DNA from: Chionis minor
Taxonomy: Eukaryota; Chordata; Aves; Charadriiformes; Chionididae
Reading direction: 5' to 3'
Assembly (NCBI GenBank): GCA_013398295.1
Contig: VZSF01003941.1
Coordinates: forward strand, 62,001-126,000
DNA length: 64,000 bases
The notes under the pieces are model-generated. The model had not been told where the DNA came from. It ran no database searches and saw only the letters and a list, made by a program, of their open reading frames with translations. Positions 29,061-40,265 of the stretch are shown piece by piece. Each line of letters opens with the position of its first letter. Positions within the stretch are counted from its first letter, which is position 1. Made by a program: the position numbers and the translations under genes.

Positions 29061-31330
29061 TGACACTCCGTTGCATTTCTGTCAGACCGCCCCGTTAAAT
29101 GAACCTGTGATGGCTTCCTGCCAAAGGACAGGTGCTCATCTTGGATCTGGTGCAATTGAGAGATGGATCCAGTGTAAATGCCGGTGTCAACACAACATCA
29201 GGCAGTTGGCATCTTGGAGATAAATCTGAACCTGCAGAATAAGTCAATAAAAACATCAGTGGTTTTCTGTTTGATACTGGGAAGCTTAAACTAGTGTAAT
29301 TTCAAGCATCATGTATTCTATCAGTCATAAATGGACAAGTGTTTACTTGGAAAGCAATGATTTCTGATACACGTGATTTTTTGACAAAGTTACTTTGATC
29401 AATTTTTGTATCTGGTTTATCATACAGATCTGCAAATAGTTTGTTGGCACAGCAGAGTAAGTGGAGCGAAAAATAATAATGTAGCAAGGAGAAAATTACA
29501 AACTAGTGCAGCTGCTGCAAGCCATACTTGTTAAACTCCTCTTACATGTTGCCTATAAGTCTGTGTGTATGTTTAGTATATTACAGGTACGCAATTTGGG
29601 CTTATGTTATAAGGCCATTCAAACATATTTCAGAAGGTGGCCAAATTCAGAGAAAAGTGTAACTCTGCAAGTCAGCGATAAAGCCAGGTTGGATGGGGCT
29701 TTGAGCAACCAGGCCTAGTGGGAGGTGTCCCTGACCGTGCCAAGGGGATTGGAACGATGTGATTTTTAAGGTCCTTCAAACATAAACCATTCTATGATTC
29801 TAAACTACATGTTGAGTTACACTTTTTTCCCCACTGTCAATATCATTTACTAGGGAAAAAAGAGTAAGGAAACTCATGCTGTATGACAGAAATCTCCCTT
29901 AACGTCTCTTAGTCAATCAAAACGTGTCTGGTTTCTGCTGTGAAAACTCAGAATCTGGCATGGCAGCAGGCTAGACCTCCTTGAATTTTGTCTTCCAGGA
30001 GAAACACAGCAAGGTTATTTATTTTAAATATCTCCAGCAGCCACAGAAAAACTAGAGGATTGAGCGTAATAGCAGTAAGCAGGCCCATAATTCACAACAG
30101 GACACTATGAAAATGAAACACCATCGTGATATGAATGCCATGCTTTCAGGGATACTTCCTGACTTTGTCCCATAATTTATTCTAACAACACACTCCCATG
30201 TGCATTTTTATCACTTTCCTCATATGTAAACAAAAGTGGAATATCTTGCTGCCTTTAACTGTGAATAGTGAATTTTGGATGATAACGTAGCAAATTCCTC
30301 TTTCGCTCTTCCATTGCCTCTTAGGCTTGTGTGGGATTTCTGACATTTCTAATGACACAAACACAAATAGAATATTGTGATTTAAAATAAAAAGCCAATC
30401 TGGTTACTTGCTTATCTTAAAATAGCAGAATAGGGATGAAGGCATATAAAATACAAGTAGAATTACAGGTTTGCAAATGACCCAAGAAAATTATTATCTC
30501 TGTTCCACCAGAATGGGTTACTTACTGTTATTTGCTTTAGATGCAAAGGAAAATAAAGTGAGTCACTAGATCTGTATTGATGATGAAATCCAAAATTTGT
30601 ATGCTATATATAATTCAGGTGCACCATGAAATACCTTTGCACTATCAAAGTTATTTATCTTTTTCCTGCTGTCTTACCCTGCAAAACAAGTCAAGATAAT
30701 GCCTTTTCTAAAGGCACATGTCAATACTTACAGACCACTACACAACATGAATAGTACCCATCATAATTCATGCATAGTCATTTGTTGATGTGTTACATTG
30801 AGGAGATTTTATTACAGGAATATTACATGAATAAACCCTCAAGGAAAGACTAACAGGCAGTTAGACTAGAAAAGACTTCCAGGATGGTTCTGTTTATCTC
30901 CATTCTTTGAAAGAGGAAGACATATAATTCCAATATCTAAGACATCTGTTTTAAAAGTAGTTTAAAAAGATGTTTTCAAGCATTTATGAAAATATGGGAT
31001 TGCAGTTCTGCACTTCCAATGTTAAAGAAATCATTGCAACAGAATAGTGGGATTTTTACTGAGTCATTCAGAATGTTTTTGATTTAAGAAACGAAATAGC
31101 TAGTAGAACAGATGTTTCCAGAGAAGAAAGTTTAAATGCAAGTCCTTCCAACTCTCTGGAAGCATGCACATATGAAAGGCAACTGACATCTGGACATGAA
31201 CCATATCTGAGGAAATTTCTCTAACTAGAACCTTGCACAAGAGCCAATAGTTAATGGCAATTAGAAGGGAAGAGTACATAATGATGAGGGTCTGGTCCAG
31301 GCCCACTGAAATCAATTAAGAGGTTTCCCT
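29061..31330. other. Intergenic, upstream of CLTA
   Basis: This is AT-rich sequence after the CpG island. Apart from the short CR1 tail at 29683-29803 I see no gene. Confidence 0.65.
29683..29803 (+). mobile_element. CR1 LINE 3' end, short
   Basis: It carries ggttggatggggctttgagc, tagtgggaggtgtccctg and aaaccattctatgattct: the last ~120 bases of CR1 in sense orientation with the diagnostic tail. Confidence 0.88.
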
Positions 31331-31854
31331 CATGTAATGCTAACAGCAACTGTCTGCTTTACAGCAGCTACCCTGCACATCACTTAACATCAGTCTGGAA
31401 GCTCCCTCAAAGCAGATTTGTAGAGATCACTGCCTGTAACTTGGGCAGTTACAGCTACAATTAACGGTTCTACGAAACACGTTTACGAAGACTAAAGCCC
31501 ACAAAGAAAACACGCTTGCACTTCACAATCCTTCAATTCGAGCCCATCTGCACTACACAGGCATGCTGCAGCTGTTCACCTTGTTTTAACAGAGCTGGAA
31601 TTAAAGCTAAGCCAGGGCCTATAACTCATCTTGACATTAACAGCTTGAATAATAAGCTGGCTTCCCACTCTGCCTACCTTGGAAGAGCAGACAGCAATTC
31701 ACACGTTCAGACAGTCAAACCAGAGACACAAGTTTATTGCTGCAACACTCAAAAGGGGCTAGCCTTTAAATATACGTAGCTCTCACCTCCAGCAGGCAGG
31801 CAGTTGTTTCATGAGAGAGACTCCTTGGGAAACACTGACTCACCAGCTAGGTGA
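31331..31854 (+). repeat. Duplicated segment B, copy 2 (upstream of CLTA)
   Basis: This is the partner of 21800-22328, lying about 2.75 kb upstream of the CLTA start codon. It lacks 5 bases present in copy 1. The flanks differ from those of copy 1 on both sides. Confidence 0.85.
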
Positions 31855-32524
31855 GAGGACTTGAAGGGTCTCACCCTTACTTCATGTGTGTATTGACAAA
31901 CATGTCTTCTGCTACAAGGCCTCCGGTACCACAGCAAGCCAACACTGCATTCAGTTTACCATGCTGATTTGTTGCCATGAGAATTTAATTGAATGGAGTA
32001 AAGAGAAGACACTGCTGGTAGTGTCTGCTATGTTAAACACAAACGTTCCACGATAAGAGCTGCAGCTGCTTTCTAAAGAACACGCGGAAGTAGAAGGCAG
32101 AGTAAGAAATATACTTAGAACTAATAAACATGTGGAGCAGACATGGTATTCAGGTAGAATCTGAATAAGCAGAGGATAGAGACTGTTCCATGCCTAAGAG
32201 AAGCACAGAGCTGCACAAAGATGAACAGAGCAGAGGGACAGCCTTGTCAGAGCAGAACAGTAGGAAGTAATATGACAAGAGATCAGGGACAAGTGGTATA
32301 AAAAGGCAGGTTTGCAAATATGGGGACAAGATACTTGAAATACTATGAATTACAGAATAAGCAATGCCATGAAGGTAAAGCCTTGGGAACATGAGATTGT
32401 GAAACTATGAACATTTTTAATGGATTGAGTGGGGTAAAGAACCCCGAGAAGAGAATACAATGTAGACGTTTTTAGAAGGAATTAGACAGTAAGGGTGGAT
32501 TTTTTGTTAAAAGAAGTGACAGGT
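31855..32524. other. Intergenic
   Basis: This is purine-rich stretches of ordinary sequence between segment B and the CR1 element. No gene is recognised. Confidence 0.6.
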
Positions 32525-33490
32525 AAGTCACAGAATTGCTCAGGCTGCTTAGCTCAACCTGCTTGCTCAAGCAGGGTCACTGAGACCAGGCTTCACAGGA
32601 CTGTCTCCAGTCTGGTTTTGAGTATTCTCCACAGATGAAGACTGCACAACATTTCTGGACAACCTGTTCCAGTGTTTCACCACCTTCACAGTAAAAAAGT
32701 ATTTTCTTGTGTTCAGATTGAATTTCCTTTTTTATTAGTATTTTTTTTTATTTTTTAAACAAAATAAATTATCCATTAGCTGCTGTCCTCTCACTGGGCA
32801 CTGCTGAAAAGAGCCTGGCTCCCTCTTCTTCATTTTTTCCCATCACGTATTTTTACACATTGAACCCCCTGAGCCATCACTTCTCCAGCTAAACAGCACT
32901 AGCTGTCTGCCTCTCCTGATATGAAAGATGCTTCAGTCCCTTAATCATCTTTGTGGTCCTGCTCTGGACTCACTCCAGCATGTCCATGTCTTTCTTGTAC
33001 TGCAGGCCCAAAACTGGATTCAGGACTCCAGATGTGCTGAGCACAGAGGAAGGATTATTTTCCTTGACTTGCTGGCAATGGTCTCTGTAATGCAGCCCCA
33101 GATGCTGTTAGCCTTCTTCATCATGAGGGCTTATTGCTGGTGGATGGTCAGCTTCTTGTTCCTCTGGTGTAACAGCCGCTCCTCCTGGTTTTGTATCATC
33201 TCTGAACTTGCTGAAGCAGCACTCTGCCCCATCATCTAGGTCATTAATGAAGAAGTTAAACAGTATTGGCCCCAGTATCAGTCTCTGAGGTGTATTACTT
33301 GTGACTTGCTTCCAATTTGACTTTGCGCCATTTATCACAACCTCTCGGCATGGATGTTCAGCCCATTTTCAATTTACCTCACTGTCCATTTATTTAATCC
33401 ATACTTTGTAAGCTTGTCTATTAGGATGTTGTGGAAGACAGTGTTAAAAGCAATTTTTAGAATAACTTTGAAAGGCAGTTTTACTGTATG
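32525..33490 (-). mobile_element. CR1-type LINE fragment with RT remnant
   Basis: Antisense orientation. Reading the - strand from about 33480 down gives a reverse-transcriptase remnant: AFNTVFHNILIDKLTKYGL (the KAFDTV..HNIL motif) and then LGPILFNFFINDL. The 3' part follows, with ctccagcatgtccatgtctt and aacctgttccagtgtttcac on the + strand. It is diverged and frameshifted. A T-rich insertion lies near 32728-32760. Confidence 0.85.
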
Positions 33491-36179
33491 GGAAACTAAG
33501 TAGTCAAGAACTTTTGAAGGATCTGGCAGAATTTTCCCATTTCTCTCCTTTTTGATGTGGTCAGAAGGTATTTGGACTGAGAGAATATTCCTGAGGTCAT
33601 CTTTCATTTGCATAAACAATGCCTCCATACAGGAGGAACCTCGTGATCTTCAACTAAGCACACTGGATGTAACAAACCGAAAGTGCAGGTATTTGGTAAT
33701 GTCACAACTGTGTTCATTAATTTGCTCACTTCTTTTTCTGCAAGTTGATATCCAAAAATTAATTTTGGAGCTGTGCACACTCAGGATATTTTCCTGTGGA
33801 AAAGACAACATCAGGTTTATGGTTTAATTCAATACAGAAGGTGAGATATTGCACCACCTTCCCTGTCTAAGTGTCAAAGTAATCTACCATCTGAACAGAT
33901 AGGAAGCACCCACTCTGCCTTGTCACAATATAAATTAACTTTTTTCCTTTGGTAATCAAGGCAGTAGCATCCATGGGAATCCTTATTTTCTCAGTCAAGA
34001 GTCCAGGTCTCTTTCCTCCCATCACTGTACTTGCAAGTGTTAGAGACCTATTTCCTTGTATCAGCAAAATCCCTGAGGGACTGCATTACTCCTCCACAGG
34101 TCAGGTCACCATGGTGTGAAGACCAAAACTATAGGCAGTACCTCAGTTCAGGAATTGTTTTCTATGTCACTTCTCTGAACTGTCTTTGAGATCGTGATCT
34201 GGTCTGTTATTTCTCCAGTGACACTAAGGGCTAATGTGCGCTAGGAGGAGCTACTTCACATGGCATCTTTGTCAGTTTCAGCCACATAAAACCAAAACGT
34301 GTAAGCTCAAAAGTGTAAGTAAAACCCTTATCATTAAATCTTACATCCTCCCCCTTCACAGGCAGCTTTTCTCCACAAAGGACTTGAGGATAAAACCAGA
34401 GTAAGTTTTCATGGAATCATGCTTGAACTACATTGCCACTTTCAGCAGTTATGTTGTTTCTTTTCTGTGAACCACATCTTGCCACATTTAGTCTTGCAAG
34501 TCAAAGGCAGAGATGATAGTATGAGCTTTCAGACACCAGTTATTGTGGTGAGACACATGGTGTCATAAAGTAGAGCTGCTAGAACACAGTACACTATGGC
34601 TACTCAGAAAATCAGTACTGTCCCACAGTTGGGAGCACAGGTTGAATGCTGACAAGAACAGGACAGCGTTGGCAGGGCCCATGCATGCTGGCCTCCCAAG
34701 GAAGAAAAAAAATAAGTAACTGCTAGCAGGAAATACATCTTGTCATCTACTTGCCAAGTTATCGACCTAAGTATGTTACTTTTCCCAGGAAATATTAAGA
34801 TTTTGAAAGGCCACCCACATAGGAGGCACCCAGACTGCACTCCAAAGATGCAGAACAATAGAGAGAGACATCCGCTAGAATGCTACTTTGTACTGCCTTG
34901 CAACACTGGCAAGTATCTTTGAGTGGTGGACAGAAATATGGCTAGTTTAAGTTTCTCAGACTACTTCATCTTTACCAGCCATCATGTGCATTTCAGCTGG
35001 CTCAAAAATGCCAGGTGCTTTTCTGAGGTAGGTGGTATGATCCCAGTCTCTCCCCTCCATGTGCATTCCATAGAGGTATTTGACGCCACGTGTCCATAAA
35101 GAGCAGGCCCAAGGCTTCACCTCCAAAAGCGATGGTGCACAAGAATTTCTTTCAAAGGTGCTGGAAACCTGAACTGCATGTCAGCACCTGAAGCTGTTGT
35201 TCATTGTGTCCTCTGCTCTGTTGGAGAAAAGAAACTGGATCCAGAGATGTGTCTCTCACACGGAAGTGGACACAAATTGCTGAGAACTTGTGACTAAAAT
35301 CTACAAACCAACTGGGAATGGGTTGAGCTATGACCTCAGCCCACAGGTTGCCGTGATGAGGCAGGTCTGAGGTCAAGCTGTTATGTCACCTCATTCTCCC
35401 CAGTCCACTGACCCAGTACCACTCTTTATTCTCTAATTATTCCCTAGTTTCTCCTTAGATCTTTCCCCTTCTGAATCCCTTCCAACCTCTGTAACCCTTA
35501 ATCACTGGTTGTCAGTCACAGTTGTCTTGGTCACACCATCCCAGGCGCCCTTTCTGAATACTTTATGCAGACACAGTCTCTCACTTCTTCCCTGTGGAAG
35601 TGATTTAAACAGTTATTTAAACTCTACAAGGTCTGGTGTCAGGGTAAGTCCATCCATCACTGCAAGTTACTGATCTGCTAGCACATCTAGACTAATTCAA
35701 AATACACTGGCTTGCTTTCAAACTTGCAAGAGAAAGTTGCACAGAGCAAAAGGGAAACATGCTGGTAAGCTTGGTTAGTCAGAACTTGGCTGGTATCTTA
35801 AGTTCAGATGCTGGGCTAAAATAGAGAAAATCTACAGAAAACAAATTCTTGCTGTCAACACAAGGAGGTATACTGACTGTGACTGTTTTCTGGGTGTCTT
35901 CTTAAAAATTATACTGTCATTGCAAGTAAGAAACTTAATGCTAGCCTTACAAGGCCACAGAACTGGGGGGCTGTTACACTTGTTATCAGCTTATGCAAAT
36001 TTGCAGCACAAACGAAAACTTGGTACCAGATGTCTTTTGTTATGATGTGGAGTTTAAGTGTGGGATAATACCAGAGACCTTGAAACTATGTGTCTAGGCA
36101 GAAAACGGAGGCCACAAGACTGTAAACATCTAATTGGTGGGCAGCTTCTGGTTATTGAAGAATTATAACCTTAAAAGCT
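33491..36179. other. Intergenic, no gene seen
   Basis: I found no exon-like series here. The open frames at 33867-34067 and 34604-34858 (- strand) lack family resemblance. Repeat-derived sequence may be present but is too diverged to name. Confidence 0.55.
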
Positions 36180-36378
36180 GTGAACACCGCTTTAGACAAA
36201 ACAAAGAGAACAAAGAAGCAGTCAAACAACAGAGTGAGGCAAATGGTATGGCCAGGAGAAGTTAACACCCACCATCATTGCACAGCATATAGGCCAAGGA
36301 AAGGAGACCAACAACTTAAAATCCACTGGGAAACTCAAACATTTTATAAATGGACTAGATCTTGATATTCAAAAGGAA

Positions 36379-36596
36379 TTGCTGCTGGCAAATGGTCATC
36401 AGCACTGGATCATCATGGAATTCTATTCCTACAAACAATGTCGAAGCTGCAAGCACATTACCTGCTTCAATGACTGTGACTTTTCAAAGGTCTTTTATCA
36501 TGCCAACCAAGCTCCAGGACAGTATAAAGGTCTGTTTGTGTCTGAGTGCATAAACTACATGCACTTGTCTCAAGCTCTGTAATTCCCAAATAAAGC
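36379..36596 (+). other. Cys-rich open frame followed at once by AATAAA
   Basis: An open frame of 67 codons (36379-36582) contains CRSCKHITCFNDC and ends SQAL. AATAAA follows 9 bases after the stop (36591-36596). The same frame runs open upstream of the Met (GLDLDIQKELLLANG). I do not recognise the protein. It could be a fragment of a retroelement or gene, the R region of an old LTR, or chance. Confidence 0.25.
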
Positions 36597-36659
36597 ATTA
36601 CTGCATGTAAATTCAACTTGGCTAGTGTGATAGCAGTGTGACGACTATGATACTTTGAT

Positions 36660-36770
36660 CAGCCCTAAAGTGGTTAGGCAGTTGGACTAGATGATTGTTG
36701 TTGATCCCTTCTAACTGGAACTGTTCTGTTCTGTTCTGTTCTGTTCTGTTCTATTCTATTCTATTCTATA
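36660..36770 (+). repeat. CR1-like 3' tail with pentanucleotide microsatellite
   Basis: cagttggactagatgattg and tgatcccttctaactggaac resemble the end of a CR1-family element. It is followed by six CTGTT units and three CTATT units (36721-36765). Confidence 0.75.
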
Positions 36771-39288
36771 AGTATACTTCTCATTATTGTTCACAAATAT
36801 ATCCATAAAATCCTCAGTGAGAGACTGGTCTCCCACTGAAATAAAAGACAAACCTCCAACAGAACCAGGGTTCATCATAGAGTTTCACAGAATACAATTT
36901 TGGTAAAGGTGTCGCCACACCCTCATCAGGAAGTTAAGTCGTAGGTAGTATAAAACTGCCTGAATTTGAATAGTTCTCTCACTGTTCCACAGTTTCTGTA
37001 CTTTTATTACTTCTTCCTTGCTTTTGTGCTTTACATTAGAACTATGTATGTGTAGCTGTATATCCTCTTACCTCCAATTCTACTGCTTTAACACAGGATG
37101 AAGAAAAGCACAGAGACTCAATCTTCTGTTATTTTAGACTATGATAGGCAAAATGGTATTCTGCCAATGTAAAATTATTACAGAAATTAATTATTTGTGT
37201 TCTGGAGGCATCTTTTTCCTGCTTCTTTACCTGATGGTTGAACAAGGAACTTGACCCAAGAAAGAAGGGTGTGTTTGTTCTGTGGAGCTGGTGGGCAGCA
37301 TTTGTGTTTGAAGAACCAAGAGCACCTAATGAACCTTGAGGAACAAGATGGGGCTTTGGGTTGCAAGCCATATTGTTTAGTTGGAGAAATGTCTCATAGG
37401 CAAGTATAGTATATTACAGCACACACTAAAATTCAGCGTGATGTAGCACAATAGAGACTTCCTTAATGAACTGTTCTTTCAATCAGCTAAATTCATTATA
37501 ACTATTGTCAGCATTTATATGCATTCTGTATTAAGGTTACACTCACAAGTTGTTTTGCACAGCCAATAATGACTGTGAGGTGTTTTAATAAATGGTTGGT
37601 TAATTTTTTCAGTCTTAAAATTCAATAAACTAACCATGTGAATACCTCTGAATGCAGAGTATTTCTTTCTTCAGAGCTGTTAACTCGTAGTTTTTCTCCA
37701 AAGATACACATTTGTGTTAAAGAAAAAAAAACCCTGCAAGTAAACAAGCAATTCAATGTTTTCCAGCCTTATCAGGTTCAGCCAAGAGAAAATTGGAGGA
37801 ACGGAGAATTGGAGACAATTTATCAGATTTTTTGAGATCACACTGTCCAAGCAGCAAGACTTGGTTTGGTTTAATTCCTGACTGATAACATTATCTTAAA
37901 ATAGATAATTTTATTTTTATGGGAGTTAAAACATAGTTAATTAATGGTGTGGTCAATAAACCACTACATGCAACAAAAGCAAACAGACTGCTGATTAAGC
38001 TATTCTGTTCATATAACTGACCTCCAGAACCTGCTTTCATTTACACAGAAACTTGCTCCTCAAGCTTAACAACCATTTATTTCACACCTACAAATTTTCA
38101 TTACAATGTTCTTTATTCTTAAAGCTCTGGAAGAAGTTAACTGCGACCTTGGGTAAAACCTCACTGCTAAGTTGCGGGTAGTTCATGAGGAAAGCAAACA
38201 TATGATTGGAAAGAAGGGATATGTGTGTAGCGCAGCTTAACATTGTTACAATCTTTTCCTGTTATGCAACCCTGTTTAGTTGAAAACACAGTAATACATC
38301 CTATTTTGAGTCCATTTTCCTTCAAGGGAAAAGGAATTAAGAATATTTTACCCACATACCCCATTTGATTGTTGTTAGAACTGTACCCTTATGTTTTACA
38401 CTTTTAAATTATTTTCGTCTAACAAATTGTCTTATTTTGCTTATCAATATATTTTAAGGCACAATCAGAATGCAGTCAGCTAGAACATTCTGATCCATTC
38501 AAATAATTTGGTTTGAAAATTCTAAATATTTTTTCTGTGCATCTCCTTGAAAATGTGTAAAGCCTTCAATTTTTTCACAGAACAGAAATTCTAGCTTCCA
38601 CAAGGTGCACTTCTACGTAAGGAAAGAAAACAGTAAGGTTAGATGAAGAATCTGTAATCAATAATTGGGGGTAAATATATTAAACAGCCTCTGCTGGGGG
38701 CACTTCCATTCAATTATATCGAGCACAGTAACCTATGCAAATCCAGACTGTTACATACTTCCCATCAGGAAAATAACCTATTTATTTTTGGCACTTCATA
38801 ATACAAGAAACACCTTGTTATAAAAAGCATGAAGCTGAAAGGGTATACTGAATAATTATCAGGAATTTTTGCAACCATGTGGCAGATGTAATGTCTAACT
38901 TCTTTCTGCTAATCTATTTGAAACTATTAAATGAATGAAACATCAGTATTTTGGCACACAGTTTTATGTCCGTGCTGAGCTGAGTGGGGCTTTGTCAAGA
39001 CCCGGGAGATGCAATGCATAAGTGGGCCATAAGGTATGCCACCCAAATACACTGATGCACAATTTACAATTTGTTTTGGTGTATGATTGAAAATTTTGTC
39101 TGAACCAAGCCCTTCTTGTACATTCCTTCTGTATCAACGATTATTAATGGTCTCTTAGGTACGGCACCCAGAGCTGGTTTGTGTTTCCTGGGAAACTGTG
39201 TTCTGCCACCACTGAAAAAGCTTTGTTGGGAGAGGCCGGAGAAGCTCATGCAGGCGCTTTGGGACCAACGAATCTGCCGCAGGGCCTG
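36771..39288. other. Intergenic, upstream of NANS
   Basis: AT-rich DNA with no recognised gene or element. The last ~200 bases lead into the NANS CpG island. Confidence 0.6.
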
Positions 39289-40265
39289 CTCGTGGCAAGT
39301 ACACGGCCGAGCGCTTCCTCGGCTCCGGGTCACGCTGCTACGGTTCCCCCTCACCCGAAGCGCCGGCAGGGCGGGCGCAGGAGCAGAGCGCGGGTGCGTG
39401 TCACCCTCCCCCGGCGGCCGGACCCCTGTCGGGCGCCGCCCCAGCCCCAGAGGTGCCAGACTAGCAGGAAGACGAGCGCGGCCCGGGGGAGTCAGGCCGG
39501 GGGTCAGATGGCCCATAGACCCTGGACGCTCCCCTCATACCGCTGCCGCCCTGGCTCCGCCTGCGCACTGCCGCGCGTACTGCTACGGAGCCGCCGGGCC
39601 CCCCCCTCGCCGCGGCCTGCCTGTGACACTCCCGCCCGCCCAGCGCCACCTGCCGGTCCTGCAGGCAGGAGCTCCGCAGCCCCGGCCGCCTCCCGGAAGG
39701 TGCCCGATGGGGAAGGGGTGGTGCCCGGCCCCGCCCGCTGCAGCGCGGATTGGCTGACCGCCACAGGCTTAGGCTCTGGTGCCGCCGGGGGCTGGGGAGC
39801 GTCGGCGCAGTCGTGCGGGTGCGGCGGTGTGGCGGCCATCATGTCGCGGGAGTTCGAGCTGTGCCCCGGGCGCCGCGTTGGCGGAGAGCAGCCGTGTTTC
39901 ATCATCGCGGAGATTGGGCAGAACCATCAGGGGGACCTGGACATCGCCAAGCGCATGATCCGCATGGCCAAGGTGCACGCGGGGCTGCTCTGCGCCCGGT
40001 GGCCGGGGGGGCGGGAGCGTGGCTGGGTCGGCGGGGCGCCGCGGTGGGCAGGAATGCCCCGTCTACCTTGGCGCTTCCTTCTCCGCCGAGTGGCGGGCCC
40101 GCTCACTCGGCTGAGGCAGGCGGCAGGTGAACGAGGGCTCCAGGGCACCGGCGGGGGCCGGGAAAGCCGGGGGAGGACGTGGAGCCTTGCGCCGTCCCCG
40201 CGGGGGACACTTCGGTCGGGGAGCATCGTCTCATGGCGGTGGCACCGCGTGGGAGGAGTGGAGTG
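39289..40265. promoter_or_regulatory. CpG island / NANS promoter
   Basis: Strongly CpG-rich sequence covers the 5' flank, exon 1 and the start of intron 1 of NANS. A GC box (ggccccgcccgc, about 39727-39738) and an inverted CCAAT box (attgg, 39749-39753) lie about 90-115 bases before the ATG. There is no TATA box. Long open frames across the island on both strands reflect the lack of stop codons in GC-rich DNA. Confidence 0.8.
39841..39972 (+). CDS. NANS: NANS exon 1
   Basis: It encodes 44 residues from MSREFELCPGRRVGG through FIIAEIGQNHQGDLDIAK to RMIRMAK; donor AAG|gtgcac, phase 0. The catalytic-site Glu of AEIGQNH is here. The frame extends open upstream but with composition-driven sequence only. 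Confidence 0.97.

Noticed and set aside
28751..29223. Open frames of 103-141 codons on both strands upstream of CLTA
   Set aside because: They are compositionally biased CpG-island frames with no family resemblance, and they overlap one another.
21800..31854. The direct repeats of segment B as the two LTRs of one provirus
   Set aside because: The interval contains CLTA exon 1 and its promoter and no viral genes, and the repeat has no LTR-like ends.
39064..39905. Long - strand and other + strand open frames in the NANS CpG island
   Set aside because: These are Arg/Pro/Ala/Gly-rich frames caused by the lack of stop codons in GC-rich DNA.
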